Source: Nocardia cyriacigeorgica (lineage in GTDB: Bacteria; Actinomycetota; Actinomycetes; Mycobacteriales; Mycobacteriaceae). From it: a stretch of DNA of 64,000 bases. Within the stretch, counting starts at the first letter, position 1. Every line of letters begins with the position of its first letter. Below the pieces are notes generated by a model that was not told the origin of the DNA, made no database searches, and was given only the letters and a program-made list of their open reading frames with translations. A program made the position numbers and the translations under genes. The stretch lies in the NCBI RefSeq assembly GCF_010858045.1, contig NZ_JAAGVC010000001.1:192061-256060 (forward strand), given 5' to 3'. Below are positions 55,797-64,000 of this stretch, one piece after another.

Positions 55797-57023
55797 TCAG
55801 CCCAATGCCACCAGCTGATCGCCGCGATGTTCGAGAACGACATCGCCCAGCACGCCCAGTGCGATGGGGGAGCCGTCGTATCCCTTGCGGTCCACCGGGA
55901 TCCGAGTGACCTCCGTGCCCGTCGCCGGGTCCAGCGCGGCGATGGCGCCCTCGACCGGAACGAGGATATGCCCGGCCATCAATGCCGGGCTGCCGAGTGC
56001 GCCCGCGGCCGTCCACATCGGGTCGAAAGTACTGGCGTTCAAGGCGATCAGGCTGTTGCCGGTGAACACCAGGTAGGCCGAGCCGATCCGAGTCGTGCTG
56101 GTCGTGTCGGCCAGCGGAGCCGAAAGTTCATGCGCCACCAGGGGATTGCCGGTGGCATCGAAGACCGCCAGCCGGGGCGGCGCGGCCTCGGGTGCGGCGG
56201 CGCCCGGCAGGTAGAGCACGATGCGGTTGTCCGACACCGCGATCACTTCCGCATCGGGCGAATCGGTGCCGGGTCCGTGCAGCTCGCGGGAACCGAATTC
56301 CTTGGGAACACGGTAGTCCTTGGGCGCGGGATCGAGCACCGTCAGCCGGTTGGCGGCGTCGCCGGGGCAGCGCTCGAGTACCGCGAGACGCGACGGGCTC
56401 GAACCCGCGGAGATCAGCGAACACCCTTGGCGCGGTTGGGATTTGGAGATCTCTCTGGCCTCGACCCGACCGTACTCGAGTGTCCGCACCAGATCCGAGC
56501 GCCACATCTCCAACCGGCGTGGCCCCTGGGCCAGCACATAGGTGCCGTCCACCGACAAGGCGATCTCGGAGTCCATCTCGCTGCTGCGAGCGGCCGTGCG
56601 CGACCCGTCCGAGCCGAGCAGCATGGTGGTCTGGCTGCATCCGCGATCGTCGCGATAGACTGCGATCACGGTGCCGAACTGGGACTGCACACCGCACAGC
56701 GGAATATCGCGCCGGTAATGCCAGATTTCTTTTCCGGTGCGCGGATCGCGCCCGGTGACGGTGCCGCCGTCCGCGGTGACCACAACGCCACCGGAGGTGA
56801 GCGCCTCGGTGCCTGCCCCGTCGGGCGCGTGCCAGAGTTCGCGCAGCTCGCTGGGCAGCGCCGACGCGGCGGGTGGGGTGTCGACCGGGGTGTCCGCGAC
56901 GACCGACTCGGTGCCGCGCGCATCCGACTGGATCCACACCACCAGAGCCGCGATCGCCAGTACGAGGGCGATCGCGACCGCGATGAGGATGTCGGCGCGG
57001 GTCCGCCGCTCGGGTGCGAGCAC
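55797..57023 (-). CDS. membrane-anchored PQQ-like beta-propeller protein
   Basis: A 408-residue protein with an N-terminal membrane anchor (ADILIAVAIALVLAIAALVVW, about residues 9-30) and an extracellular region with PQQ-enzyme-like blades: VVVTADGGTVTGRDPRTGKEIWHYR, GCSQTTMLL and LIALNASTFDPMWTA. The blades pair four or more cysteines. It is probably a structural or sensing propeller without catalytic metal. The GTG at 57023 lies 7 nt after TAATCT on the minus strand, a clear leaderless start; longer readings have no signal. Confidence 0.82.
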   Translation of the reverse strand: MLAPERRTRADILIAVAIALVLAIAALVVWIQSDARGTESVVADTPVDTPPAASALPSELRELWHAPDGAGTEALTSGGVVVTADGGTVTGRDPRTGKEIWHYRRDIPLCGVQSQFGTVIAVYRDDRGCSQTTMLLGSDGSRTAARSSEMDSEIALSVDGTYVLAQGPRRLEMWRSDLVRTLEYGRVEAREISKSQPRQGCSLISAGSSPSRLAVLERCPGDAANRLTVLDPAPKDYRVPKEFGSRELHGPGTDSPDAEVIAVSDNRIVLYLPGAAAPEAAPPRLAVFDATGNPLVAHELSAPLADTTSTTRIGSAYLVFTGNSLIALNASTFDPMWTAAGALGSPALMAGHILVPVEGAIAALDPATGTEVTRIPVDRKGYDGSPIALGVLGDVVLEHRGDQLVALG

Positions 57024-57030
57024 GTGTGCG

Positions 57031-57036
57031 AGATTA
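57031..57036 (-). promoter_or_regulatory. -10 element of the propeller gene
   Basis: Minus-strand TAATCT, 7 nt, then the GTG at 57023. Confidence 0.55.
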
Positions 57037-57182
57037 GCGGATCGGTTCGAGCGCCGATGACATCGCCGTGCCGGGCGGTGGCAGGTCCCGATGTGGTTCG
57101 CGCGCGGGCGCGCGGCCCGGTCCGGCAACGAAAAATGCTGGTGGGCGCGGTTCGCGCCCACCAGCATCGCGGGGGTGTTCGA

Positions 57183-58976
57183 TCAGGCGGAGACGCCTGC
57201 GGTGCTGTTCGCCTCGACCGGCGTGGCCGAATCCGCTGCCGAGGATTCACCGGCGGGCTTGCGGCGACGACGCCTGCGCCGGGCGGGCTGCTCGCCGCCG
57301 GTCTCGGCATCGGCGCTCTCGGCCGCTGGTTCCTCGGCAGTGGTCGCCTCGGCGGCGCCACTCGCCGCTGCCGTGTCGTCGGCCTCGGCGACGCCGTTCG
57401 CCTCGGCGGTCCCGCTCGCCTCCGCGGTGGCACTGTCCTCGGCTGACGACTTGCGGCGACGACGCCTGCGCCGGGCCGGACGATCGCTCTCGTCGCCGGA
57501 TACGTCCTCGGCAGCGGCCGAACCGGCCTCCGTCTCGCCCTGCGCGTCGGCATCGCCGGTGCTCACGGTGGCCTCACCGTCGATCGGCTTGCCGCCACGG
57601 GTGCGCCTGCGGTTGCGCTTGCGCGGGGTGCGCTCGGGGCGCTCGACGACCTCGGCGTCCTCCTCGCGTTCCCGCTTCGGCTTGCGGATGGTGCCGGTGA
57701 CACCTTCCGGGATGCCGAGATCCGAGAACAGATGCGGTGAGCGCGAATACGTTTCGACCGGCTCGGGGATGCCGAGGCCGAGGGCCTTGTCGATGCTCGC
57801 CCAGCGGTTGAGCTCGTCCCAGTCGATCAGCGTCACCGCGACGCCGGTGCGCCCGGCGCGACCGGTACGGCCGATGCGGTGCACGTAGGTCTTCTCGTCC
57901 TCGGGGCACTGATAGTTGATGACGTGGGTGACGTCGTCGATATCGATGCCGCGTGCGGCCACGTCGGTGGCGACCAGCACGTCGATGGTGCCCTTGCGGA
58001 ACTTCGCCAGCGCCTTCTCGCGCGCGATCTGGCCGAGGTCACCGTGCACCGCGCCGACCGCGAAACCACGTTCGGCCAGATCGTCGGCCACCTTCTGCGC
58101 GGTGCGCTTGGTGCGGGTGAAGATCATGGTGGCGCCGCGGCTTTCGGCCTGCAGCACGCGGGCGACCAATTCGCTCTTGTCGAGCGCGTGCGCCCGGTAG
58201 ACGAACTGGGCGGTGCGATCGTGCACCGCGGAATCGTGCGGCTCCTCGGCCCGGATATGGGTCGGGCGGGTGAGGAATGTGCGGGCCAGGGTGATGATCG
58301 GGCCGGGCATGGTGGCCGAGAACAGCATCGTCTGCCGTTTATCCGGGACCATCCCCAGAATGCGTTCGATATCGGGCAGGAAGCCCAGATCGAGCATTTC
58401 GTCGGCCTCGTCGAGGACGAGCACGCCGACCTTTCCGAGGATCAGATGCTGCTGATTGGCCAGGTCGAGCAGCCGGCCGGGGGTGCCGACGACGACGTCG
58501 ACGCCGTGGCGCAACGCCTCGATCTGCGCCTCATAGGGGCGGCCACCGTAAATGGAGACCACCTTCAGCGGCCCCTGGTGATTGGTCAGGTATTTGCTCG
58601 CGTTCTCCAGGTCCTTGGTGACCTGGAGGCAGAGTTCGCGGGTGGGGACGATGACCAGCGCCCGCGGCGTTCCGTCCAGCGGGGTGGTGCCCGATTCGGC
58701 GGTGGCGATGCGATGCAGCAGCGGCACACCGAATCCGAAGGTCTTGCCCATGCCGGTGCGGGCCTGACCGATGAGGTCTTCTCCGGCCAATGCCAGCGGC
58801 AGGGTGAGTTCCTGGATGGCGAAAGTGCGTTCGATACCGATCTCACCGAGCGCGCGCACGATTTCCGGGCGCACCCCCAATTCGGTGAATGTCGGGGCGG
58901 TATGTGTTGCGTCCAGTTCGGCCGTCAGCAGGGTGTCCGCCAGTCCCGGTTCCTGTTCGACTGTGATCTTGCTCAG
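57183..58976 (-). CDS. rhlE: DEAD-box RNA helicase RhlE, probable CTG start
   Basis: A 597-residue DEAD-box helicase. The Q motif is FAIQELTLPLAL, motif I is GQARTGMGKT, Ib PTREL, II DEADEMLDLGF, III SATMPG, V ATDVAARGIDID and VI HRIGRTGRAG. After the helicase core the tail is Ala/Glu/Ser-rich with two nearly identical RRRRRRRK clusters. The first conventional in-frame start is a TTG at 58880, which cuts conserved upstream residues (TAPTFTELGV). Extending to the CTG at 58976 gives MSKITVEQEPG and places it 8 nt after GAGGAAGG. Confidence 0.9.
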   Translation of the reverse strand: MSKITVEQEPGLADTLLTAELDATHTAPTFTELGVRPEIVRALGEIGIERTFAIQELTLPLALAGEDLIGQARTGMGKTFGFGVPLLHRIATAESGTTPLDGTPRALVIVPTRELCLQVTKDLENASKYLTNHQGPLKVVSIYGGRPYEAQIEALRHGVDVVVGTPGRLLDLANQQHLILGKVGVLVLDEADEMLDLGFLPDIERILGMVPDKRQTMLFSATMPGPIITLARTFLTRPTHIRAEEPHDSAVHDRTAQFVYRAHALDKSELVARVLQAESRGATMIFTRTKRTAQKVADDLAERGFAVGAVHGDLGQIAREKALAKFRKGTIDVLVATDVAARGIDIDDVTHVINYQCPEDEKTYVHRIGRTGRAGRTGVAVTLIDWDELNRWASIDKALGLGIPEPVETYSRSPHLFSDLGIPEGVTGTIRKPKREREEDAEVVERPERTPRKRNRRRTRGGKPIDGEATVSTGDADAQGETEAGSAAAEDVSGDESDRPARRRRRRRKSSAEDSATAEASGTAEANGVAEADDTAAASGAAEATTAEEPAAESADAETGGEQPARRRRRRRKPAGESSAADSATPVEANSTAGVSA

Positions 58977-59477
58977 GGTTCGTGCCTTCCTCGTTATCGC
59001 GTCACGCGCGCACGAGGCGTGGGGCGGACCGGCCGGTCCGCGACGACCACGTATCCGCCTGTGATGCTCACCGGTCGCGGCCGGATGTCAGCGGTACCCG
59101 CCGGAGTGGGGGCTGCCTGGGAGACATCGGCGCGGCGCATCGGTGACGCGGATCTGGTGCGCGCACATTTTCCGTGGACATCGTCTTGCGCGCCGGGCCG
59201 ACAGCTGTGTCGGGGGATGATCGGGTAACTCGATCGGGCGCGAAATTTTCGTTGTCCGTGGTGATTGTAGCGTGATATTGTGCTCGGCCCGGAAATCCGG
59301 CGTGAAAATGGCCGGGACATAAGTTCGTTTTCGGTGCCTACACCGGCGATCAGTGGTGCGCGACACGGTAATTCATCGGGCGTGGCGAATGGGTGATATC
59401 GGCGACAGTCGGGCCCGCGGAGGCCCTGCTCGTCACACCGTGGGTGTTACCGGCGGTACCGGATGTGAGACATTCGT
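58977..59477. other. 501-nt divergent intergenic region with a long helicase leader
   Basis: No open frame looks coding. On the minus strand TACAAT at 59269-59264 could be the -10 for rhlE, implying a leader of about 280 nt. The leader contains a perfect 18-bp palindrome, GCGGACCGG-CCGGTCCGC, at 59024-59041. The AT-rich segment 59200-59350 is lower in GC than its surroundings. No promoter for the rightward gene could be fixed. Confidence 0.45.
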
Positions 59478-60527
59478 GTGGTGAGCATCGCAGACACCGT
59501 CACCCTCGCCGCGCGCAACGCCTGGGCTCTGACCTTCGGCTCCGGTGTGGCCGATCCGGAACCGACACCGTCGACCGTGCTGTGGGATCAGCCGCATCGC
59601 ACGCTACTGCGTTTCGACGGCGCCTGCGCCGACGCCGGCTCCGCGGTGCTGCTCGTGCCCCCGCTGGCCGCCCCCGCCACCTGCTTCGATCTGCAGCCGG
59701 ACCAGAGCGTCGCCCGGTTCCTGCTGGAGACCGGTCGCGCACCGTACCTGGTCGACTACGGCGAGATCACCTTCGCCGACCGCCGGATGGGCTTCGAGGA
59801 CTGGATTGATGACATCCTGCCCGAGGCTGTGCTGCGCGCGTCGGCCGATCGGGGTGGCGCGCCCGTCGATCTGATCGGCTGGTCGCTCGGCGGCACCCTG
59901 TCACTGCTGACGGCCGCGGCGAACACACAGCTGCCGATCCGGTCGATCACCGCGGTCGGCGCGCCGCTGGACTACGACAAGATGACCGGCATCCCGCAAC
60001 TGCGCGCGGTCGCCAAGCTGACCGGTGGCCAGGCGGTATCCACCGTGGTGCGTGCGGCCGGCGGGGTGCCCGCAGGACTCACCCGGCTCGCCTACCGGGC
60101 CACCGCCTGGGAACGCGAACTCAAGCGGCCGTGGTTCGTCGCCAGCAATATCGCCCGCACCGAGACCCTGGCCCGGATGGAGACCATCGACCGATTCATG
60201 GCCGAGATGCCCGGCTATCCCGGCCGGTTCTACGGGCAGCTGTGGGGCAGGCTCATCCTGAACAACGACATCGGCCGCGGCGTGGTGCGGCTGGGGCAGC
60301 GGCATATCGCACTTGCCGACGTCACCGCGCCGGTTCTGCTGGTCGGCGGCCCGACCGACGTCATCACTCCGGCCGCCGCCGTGGAAGCCGGACTGCGCAC
60401 GCTCAGCGGCGCTGCCTCGGTGCGCTACGAAACCGCGCCCGGCAGCCATCTCGGGATCCTGACCGGCCCCACCGCACGCGACACGACCTGGACCTACCTG
60501 GATAAATTCCTCGCCACCGGGGTCTGA
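59478..60527 (+). CDS. alpha/beta hydrolase, PHA synthase-like
   Basis: A 349-residue alpha/beta hydrolase. The nucleophile elbow is LIGWSLGGTLSLL, with serine in place of the PHA synthase cysteine. The N-terminal VLLVPPLAAPATCFDLQPDQSVARFLLETGRAPYLVDYG follows the PhaC-like plan, and the C-terminal GSHLGIL gives the catalytic histidine. No membrane segment is seen. It begins with GTG at 59478 (a second GTG follows immediately). The substrate is unknown; a PHA depolymerase or esterase role is possible. Confidence 0.82.
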   Translation: MVSIADTVTLAARNAWALTFGSGVADPEPTPSTVLWDQPHRTLLRFDGACADAGSAVLLVPPLAAPATCFDLQPDQSVARFLLETGRAPYLVDYGEITFADRRMGFEDWIDDILPEAVLRASADRGGAPVDLIGWSLGGTLSLLTAAANTQLPIRSITAVGAPLDYDKMTGIPQLRAVAKLTGGQAVSTVVRAAGGVPAGLTRLAYRATAWERELKRPWFVASNIARTETLARMETIDRFMAEMPGYPGRFYGQLWGRLILNNDIGRGVVRLGQRHIALADVTAPVLLVGGPTDVITPAAAVEAGLRTLSGAASVRYETAPGSHLGILTGPTARDTTWTYLDKFLATGV

Positions 60528-60594
60528 CCGGGCCGCGGTGTGCTACCCGGCTCGGGCGCACGGGTCGAGCCGCGACGCGCCGCCCGCCGGGTAT

Positions 60595-60600
60595 TACGCT
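60595..60600 (+). promoter_or_regulatory. -10 element of the ferritin-like gene
   Basis: TACGCT lies 8 nt before the ATG at 60609. Confidence 0.4.
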
Positions 60601-60608
60601 GGTGTCCC

Positions 60609-61310
60609 ATGGGAGCACAGTCACCTGCCGCGCTGGGCGTTTCGCCAACCGGCCCGGTTTCGCCGTCCATTCCCGCCGACCATCCCGGGGTGACCGATCT
60701 GTTCGCGGTGCTCGCCTACGGTGAGATCTCCGCGTTCTACCGGCTCGCCGAGGAGGCCAAGCTCTCGCCCACCGTCCGCGGCAAGGTCGCGGTGGCGAAG
60801 ATGGCCGCCGCCGAAATGGAGCATTTCACGCGGCTGGAGACGGCTCTGTCGGAGCGCGGCGCCGACATCTTCGAGGTGATGGCGCCCTTCGTGCGGGCCC
60901 TCGACGCCTATCACGCCTCCACCGACCCGTCCACGTGGCTCGAGTCGATGGTGAAGTTCTACGTCGGTGACGGCATCGCCGCCGACTTCTACCGCGAGAT
61001 CGCCGGTGTGCTCAGCCCCGACGTCGCCGACGTGGTGCGCGATGTGCTGGCCGAGACCGGGCATTCGGAGTTCGTGGTGGACGAGGTGCGCCGCGCGGTG
61101 GCCGCCAGCCGCTCCGAGCGCGACCGGCTGACGCTGTGGGGTCGCCGCCTGCTCGGCGAGGCGATCACCCAGGCCCAGTACGTGATGGCCCAGCGCGACG
61201 AGCTCACCGAACTGGTGCTCGCCGCCACCGGCGACCTCAACGGCATCGCCACCCTGTTCGAGCGCATGCAGGCCAGCCACGCCGAACGGATGGCGGTGCT
61301 CGGGCTCTAG
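60609..61310 (+). CDS. ferritin-like fold protein
   Basis: A 233-residue helical protein of the ferritin-like group found next to rhlE in mycobacteria. Conserved acidic and histidine residues appear in YGEISAFYRLAEEAKLSP, MAAAEMEHFTRLET, DGIAADFYREIAGVLS and ETGHSEFVVDEVR, giving a plausible di-metal site (E..ExxH..E..ExxH). The substrate is unknown; a tRNA-hydroxylase-like activity has been proposed for related folds. The ATG at 60609 is in a leaderless context. Confidence 0.85.
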   Translation: MGAQSPAALGVSPTGPVSPSIPADHPGVTDLFAVLAYGEISAFYRLAEEAKLSPTVRGKVAVAKMAAAEMEHFTRLETALSERGADIFEVMAPFVRALDAYHASTDPSTWLESMVKFYVGDGIAADFYREIAGVLSPDVADVVRDVLAETGHSEFVVDEVRRAVAASRSERDRLTLWGRRLLGEAITQAQYVMAQRDELTELVLAATGDLNGIATLFERMQASHAERMAVLGL

Positions 61311-61324
61311 GCGATCGCCCCGGG

Positions 61325-62584
61325 TCATCGCGTCGGCATACCGGCGCGATCGGTGAGCACGAGCGGCAGTGCTGCCAGCGCCAGCAGCGCCCCGATCCAG
61401 CACACCGAGGTCAGGGTGGCGCCGCGGGACAACGGCACGGCCGCCAGTACCGGCGTGATGCTGATACCGAGCTGGAAGGCCGACACGGTGGTGGCCCCGG
61501 CCAGCGTCGGGGCGTCGCCCGCGAGGGCGAACACCCGCCCGTACAGCGCGGGATTGAGTACGAACGCTGCCACACCGAGCAGAAACACCGTCGGCACGAC
61601 CAGCCAGACCCGGTCGATGGCGGCGACCATCACCGCCGACAGCACCGCGATGGCCGTGGCGCCCGTCGCCAGCGCCAGATGCGGCCGCCGGTCGGAGATG
61701 CGGCCGCCGATGGACAAGCCCGCGAAAGCGCCGACGCCGAACAGTGCCAGGATCGCCGGGATCCATACCTCGGCCACCGCGGTGATCTCGGCGAGCATCG
61801 CCGCGAGATAGTTGAACGTCACCATGTACGCGGCCGTCGTCGCGATCGTGATCGCGTAGATCCCCCACAGGCGCGGTGACCGCATGGTGCGCAGTTCCCT
61901 GGCCACGCTCGGCCGGGCGGCCGGAGCTCCGGAGTCCGCGCCGGGCAGGCCGAGCCTGCATCCGATCATGGCGGCGACGGTCAGCAGGACGACCGCCCAG
62001 AAACCGCCACGCCAGTCGGTGAAGTGGCTGAGCAGCGTCCCCGCGGGACCGCCGGCGACCATGGCGATGCTCAGCCCGCTGACGACCACGCCGGACGCCC
62101 TGGCCGTTCGATCCGAGGCCACCAAGCTGATGGCTGTCACCGACGCGATCGCGAAGAACCCCGCATAGGCGACGCCGGAAACGGCCCGGGAAATCAGCAG
62201 CACCTGGTAATTACCGACCAGGCCGGCGACGATGCCCGCCGCGAAGATCCCCTGCGTGACCAGCAGGGCCGTGCGGCGCGGCCAGCGCAGGCCGAGGACC
62301 GCGAGCGGTGGTCCGCCGAGCACCACACCGAGCGCGAACGCGGTGATGAGCATCCCCGCCGAGGACAGCGTCGTGTCCAGATCGTCGGCGACCGCGGGTA
62401 GCACCCCGGCCAGCAGGAATTCGGCCGTGCCCATCGCGAACAAGCTGAATCCCAGCAGGTAGACGCCGAGGGGCAGGCGGTCGGACCGTGCGCGGCCGGC
62501 AGCACCGCGCGGTCGGGGCGAGGACAATCGGTCCCCGCCGGTTGCGGGTGTGGACCCGCCCAGTGCTGTTGTTGTTGTGTCCAT
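61325..62584 (-). CDS. MFS transporter (drug/arabinose efflux type)
   Basis: A 419-residue major facilitator with 12 hydrophobic helices. FAMGTAEFLLAGVLPAVADDL in helix 1 and LGVVLGGPPLAVLGLRWPRR at the loop 2-3 motif place it among DHA1 exporters (AraJ/NepI/PmrA-like). The ATG at 62584 lies 7-8 nt after GGAGGTGAT, an ideal ribosome-binding site. It is divergent from an XRE-cupin regulator and shares an operator with it, so the substrate is probably the ligand of that regulator. Confidence 0.92.
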   Translation of the reverse strand: MDTTTTALGGSTPATGGDRLSSPRPRGAAGRARSDRLPLGVYLLGFSLFAMGTAEFLLAGVLPAVADDLDTTLSSAGMLITAFALGVVLGGPPLAVLGLRWPRRTALLVTQGIFAAGIVAGLVGNYQVLLISRAVSGVAYAGFFAIASVTAISLVASDRTARASGVVVSGLSIAMVAGGPAGTLLSHFTDWRGGFWAVVLLTVAAMIGCRLGLPGADSGAPAARPSVARELRTMRSPRLWGIYAITIATTAAYMVTFNYLAAMLAEITAVAEVWIPAILALFGVGAFAGLSIGGRISDRRPHLALATGATAIAVLSAVMVAAIDRVWLVVPTVFLLGVAAFVLNPALYGRVFALAGDAPTLAGATTVSAFQLGISITPVLAAVPLSRGATLTSVCWIGALLALAALPLVLTDRAGMPTR

Positions 62585-62626
62585 CCGGATCACCTCCGCC
62601 GACAGCATCGCGGCCGATTTGCGGTA

Positions 62627-62646
62627 TCAGCAAAGATTCTTGCTGA
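62627..62646. promoter_or_regulatory. shared operator, MFS exporter / XRE-cupin regulator
   Basis: TCAGCAA-AGATTC-TTGCTGA is a perfect inverted repeat with 7-nt arms, 43 nt from the exporter start and 30 nt from the regulator start. Confidence 0.7.
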
Positions 62647-62675
62647 AATTGGGACGGATTCGCTTCGATGGGCCC

Positions 62676-63254
62676 ATGGATGGGCAGCCGAGCGTCGATG
62701 CCGTCATCGAGCAGATCGCACCGCGATTGCGCCGGGCGCGGGAGAAGAAGGGCGTCAGCCTCGCCGAACTCGCACGCGCCACCGGGATCTCGACCAGCAC
62801 GCTGTCGCGGCTGGAATCGGCACAGCGCAAACCGAGTCTGGAACTGCTGCTGCCGATCACCGCTGCTCTCGACGTACCGCTCGACGAGATCGTGGCCTCG
62901 CCCAGGATCGCCGACCCGCGAGCACCGCGGCCGACGCAGGCCACGGACGGCCGGGTGTTGATTCCGCTCTCACGGCACCGTGGCGAACCACGCGCCTACA
63001 CCATGACCATTCCGGCCACCGACGATGAGCCGTTCTTGCGCACCCACACCGGATACGAGTGGTTGTACGTTCTGCGCGGACGGCTACGGGTGCGGCTGGG
63101 TGCCCGCGATTTCGTGATGAGTGCCGGCGAGGCGGCCGGTTTCGACTGCCGGATTCCGCACTGGTTCGGCGCGACCGGCCGCGGGAGTGTCGAGGTGCTG
63201 AGCCTGTTCGGCCCACAGGGTGAGCGCATACACGTGCGCACCTCGCGGCTCTGA
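62676..63254 (+). CDS. XRE-family regulator with C-terminal cupin domain
   Basis: A 192-residue regulator. The helix-turn-helix is LRRAREKKGVSLAELARATGISTSTLSRLESAQRKPSLE (about 19-57), and the cupin covers the last 85 residues with HTGYEWLYVLRGRLRVRLG and MSAGEAAGFDCRIPHWF. The usual cupin metal histidines are only partly present. It probably senses a small ligand and represses the divergent exporter through the operator between them. The ATG at 62676 is preferred to earlier in-frame starts that would run over the operator. Confidence 0.9.
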   Translation: MDGQPSVDAVIEQIAPRLRRAREKKGVSLAELARATGISTSTLSRLESAQRKPSLELLLPITAALDVPLDEIVASPRIADPRAPRPTQATDGRVLIPLSRHRGEPRAYTMTIPATDDEPFLRTHTGYEWLYVLRGRLRVRLGARDFVMSAGEAAGFDCRIPHWFGATGRGSVEVLSLFGPQGERIHVRTSRL

Positions 63255-63296
63255 GACCGGCCGGCGCCTACGAGCCGTCAGGTGGATTCGCCGACC

Positions 63297-64000
63297 CTAT
63301 TCGTTGGCCGCGCGGTCGCGGACCAGGTGCAGGCCGGTGGCTTGGACCCGGTCGGCGAGCCAGACGACCAGGCTCTGATCGCCGGTCGTTTCCAAGGTTT
63401 CGAACGGCACGTCCAGCTCACCGAGCACCGGATGGTCGAAGCGCAGCAGCGGCACGGTCGGCTCGTTGAGGCGTTGCGGGGTCCAGCGTTCGGCGAAATC
63501 CGGGTGGCCGCGCAACCGATCGATCGTCTCGCGCAGTGCGTCGTCGGCGGGCCAGCGCACCATCGCGCGATTGAGGGCCGCCGCGAAGGCGTCCGCGGCC
63601 TGCGACCAATTGCGCAGCACCCGCCGGGCCGCGGGATGGGTGAAGGTGAACCGGGCGAGGTTGGGCGAGGAATCGTCGAGCAGCCCGAGCGGTGCGGCGA
63701 AATCCGCCCACGCAGCGTTCCAGTCGAGCACATTCAGTTGCCTGCCGACCACGAAGGCCGGGGTCGGCGCGAGCGCGCGCAGCACCTGCTGGATGGTCTC
63801 GGGCACCTGCTCCGGCTCGGCCTCCCCGCCGGGGCAGCGTGAGCCGTCGGCGGCGGTCAGCGCGAGGATGTTGAACTGGTAGCGCGCCTCACCACGTAGT
63901 AACAACGCGTCGGCGAGGGCCTCCACCACGGCCGGAGACGGATTGTTGTCACGGCCCTGCTCCAGCCGCGCCAGATAGTCGGCACTGACGCCGGCCCGCA
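63297..64000 (-). CDS. MmyB-like XRE transcription regulator (5' end outside window)
   Basis: A partial gene running off the window edge: 234 codons are visible. The remnant at the edge, AGVSADYLARLEQGRDNNPSPAVVEALADAL, is the recognition helix part of an XRE domain. The rest is the MmyB-like ligand-binding domain (VVGRQLNVLDWNAAWADFA, then FTHPAARRVLRNW and LRGHPDFAERW), which in relatives can bind fatty acids. The missing N-terminus is probably only 20-40 residues. It is convergent with the XRE-cupin gene; the 42-nt gap shows nothing. Confidence 0.88.
   Translation of the reverse strand, partial: RAGVSADYLARLEQGRDNNPSPAVVEALADALLLRGEARYQFNILALTAADGSRCPGGEAEPEQVPETIQQVLRALAPTPAFVVGRQLNVLDWNAAWADFAAPLGLLDDSSPNLARFTFTHPAARRVLRNWSQAADAFAAALNRAMVRWPADDALRETIDRLRGHPDFAERWTPQRLNEPTVPLLRFDHPVLGELDVPFETLETTGDQSLVVWLADRVQATGLHLVRDRAANE

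Overview
The window reads as chromosomal core DNA from a high-GC, mycolic-acid-containing actinobacterium, most likely Nocardia or a close relative in the Mycobacteriales. The gene order follows, from memory, the block that runs in Mycobacterium tuberculosis from rmlD-wbbL1 through the F420, alkB, mtrAB-lpqB, secA1 and sigH regions down to rhlE. GTG and TTG starts are common, 4-nt ATGA/GTGA overlaps join many gene pairs, and many genes appear to be leaderless. No rRNA, tRNA, prophage, insertion sequence or complete CRISPR array was seen. The species is inferred from synteny and protein character only.

Layout. 0.2-3.2 kb: envelope sugar genes (rmlD, wbbL, mannose-1-P guanylyltransferase). 3.2-7.1 kb: DUF4287 protein, phytoene-desaturase-like FAD oxidoreductase, an exported protein with an HtaA-like (heme-binding type) domain, and a cation diffusion facilitator. 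7.2-13.0 kb (minus strand): manA, a SIS/TobH-like protein, pmmA, DUF3499, a zincin-like protein without its zinc motif, and whiB2; these supply GDP-mannose for lipomannan/arabinomannan and control septation. 13.3-16.2 kb: fbiA-fbiB-NUDIX (coenzyme F420). 16.3-20.1 kb: alkB-rubA-rubB-tetR plus a second alkB (n-alkane hydroxylation). 20.2-29 kb: ahcY, a small secreted protein, tmk, mtrA-mtrB-lpqB, a ComF-like phosphoribosyltransferase and hpf. 29-37.5 kb: a lipid block with a thiolase, bluB, two DesA3-type acyl-CoA desaturases, their ferredoxin/flavin reductase, DUF6912 and a WS/DGAT. 37.7-47.6 kb: secA1, a DUF3558 lipoprotein, rsgA/aroA, an aldehyde dehydrogenase, secreted proteins and an HMCES-type protein. 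47.7-53.8 kb: ybaK, sigH-rshA, the 24-residue bL37 gene, a biotinyl carrier, pdtaS, whiB1 and a lipid-kinase-like gene. 53.8-64 kb: endonuclease V/GNAT/phosphatase operon, a PQQ-propeller protein, rhlE helicase, alpha/beta hydrolase, ferritin-like protein, MFS exporter with a divergent XRE-cupin regulator, and a truncated MmyB-like regulator.

Points that deserve a second look: (i) a perfect LexA/SOS box (TCGAAC-N4-GTTCGA) upstream of whiB2; (ii) three 105-nt tandem copies of the 3' end of pmmA, decaying stepwise yet keeping a palindrome; (iii) a recurrent TTAC-N6-GTAR operator at the thiolase, desaturase and reductase genes, which suggests one lipid regulon; (iv) probable CTG starts for rsgA (in a CTGA overlap) and rhlE; (v) a SigH-type autoregulatory promoter with three possible SigH starts; (vi) three CRISPR-repeat-like hairpins with no array or cas genes; (vii) substituted catalytic motifs in the WS/DGAT and the zincin-like protein. 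No wholly new multi-gene system was recognised; the novelty here is mainly regulatory and in small or altered proteins.
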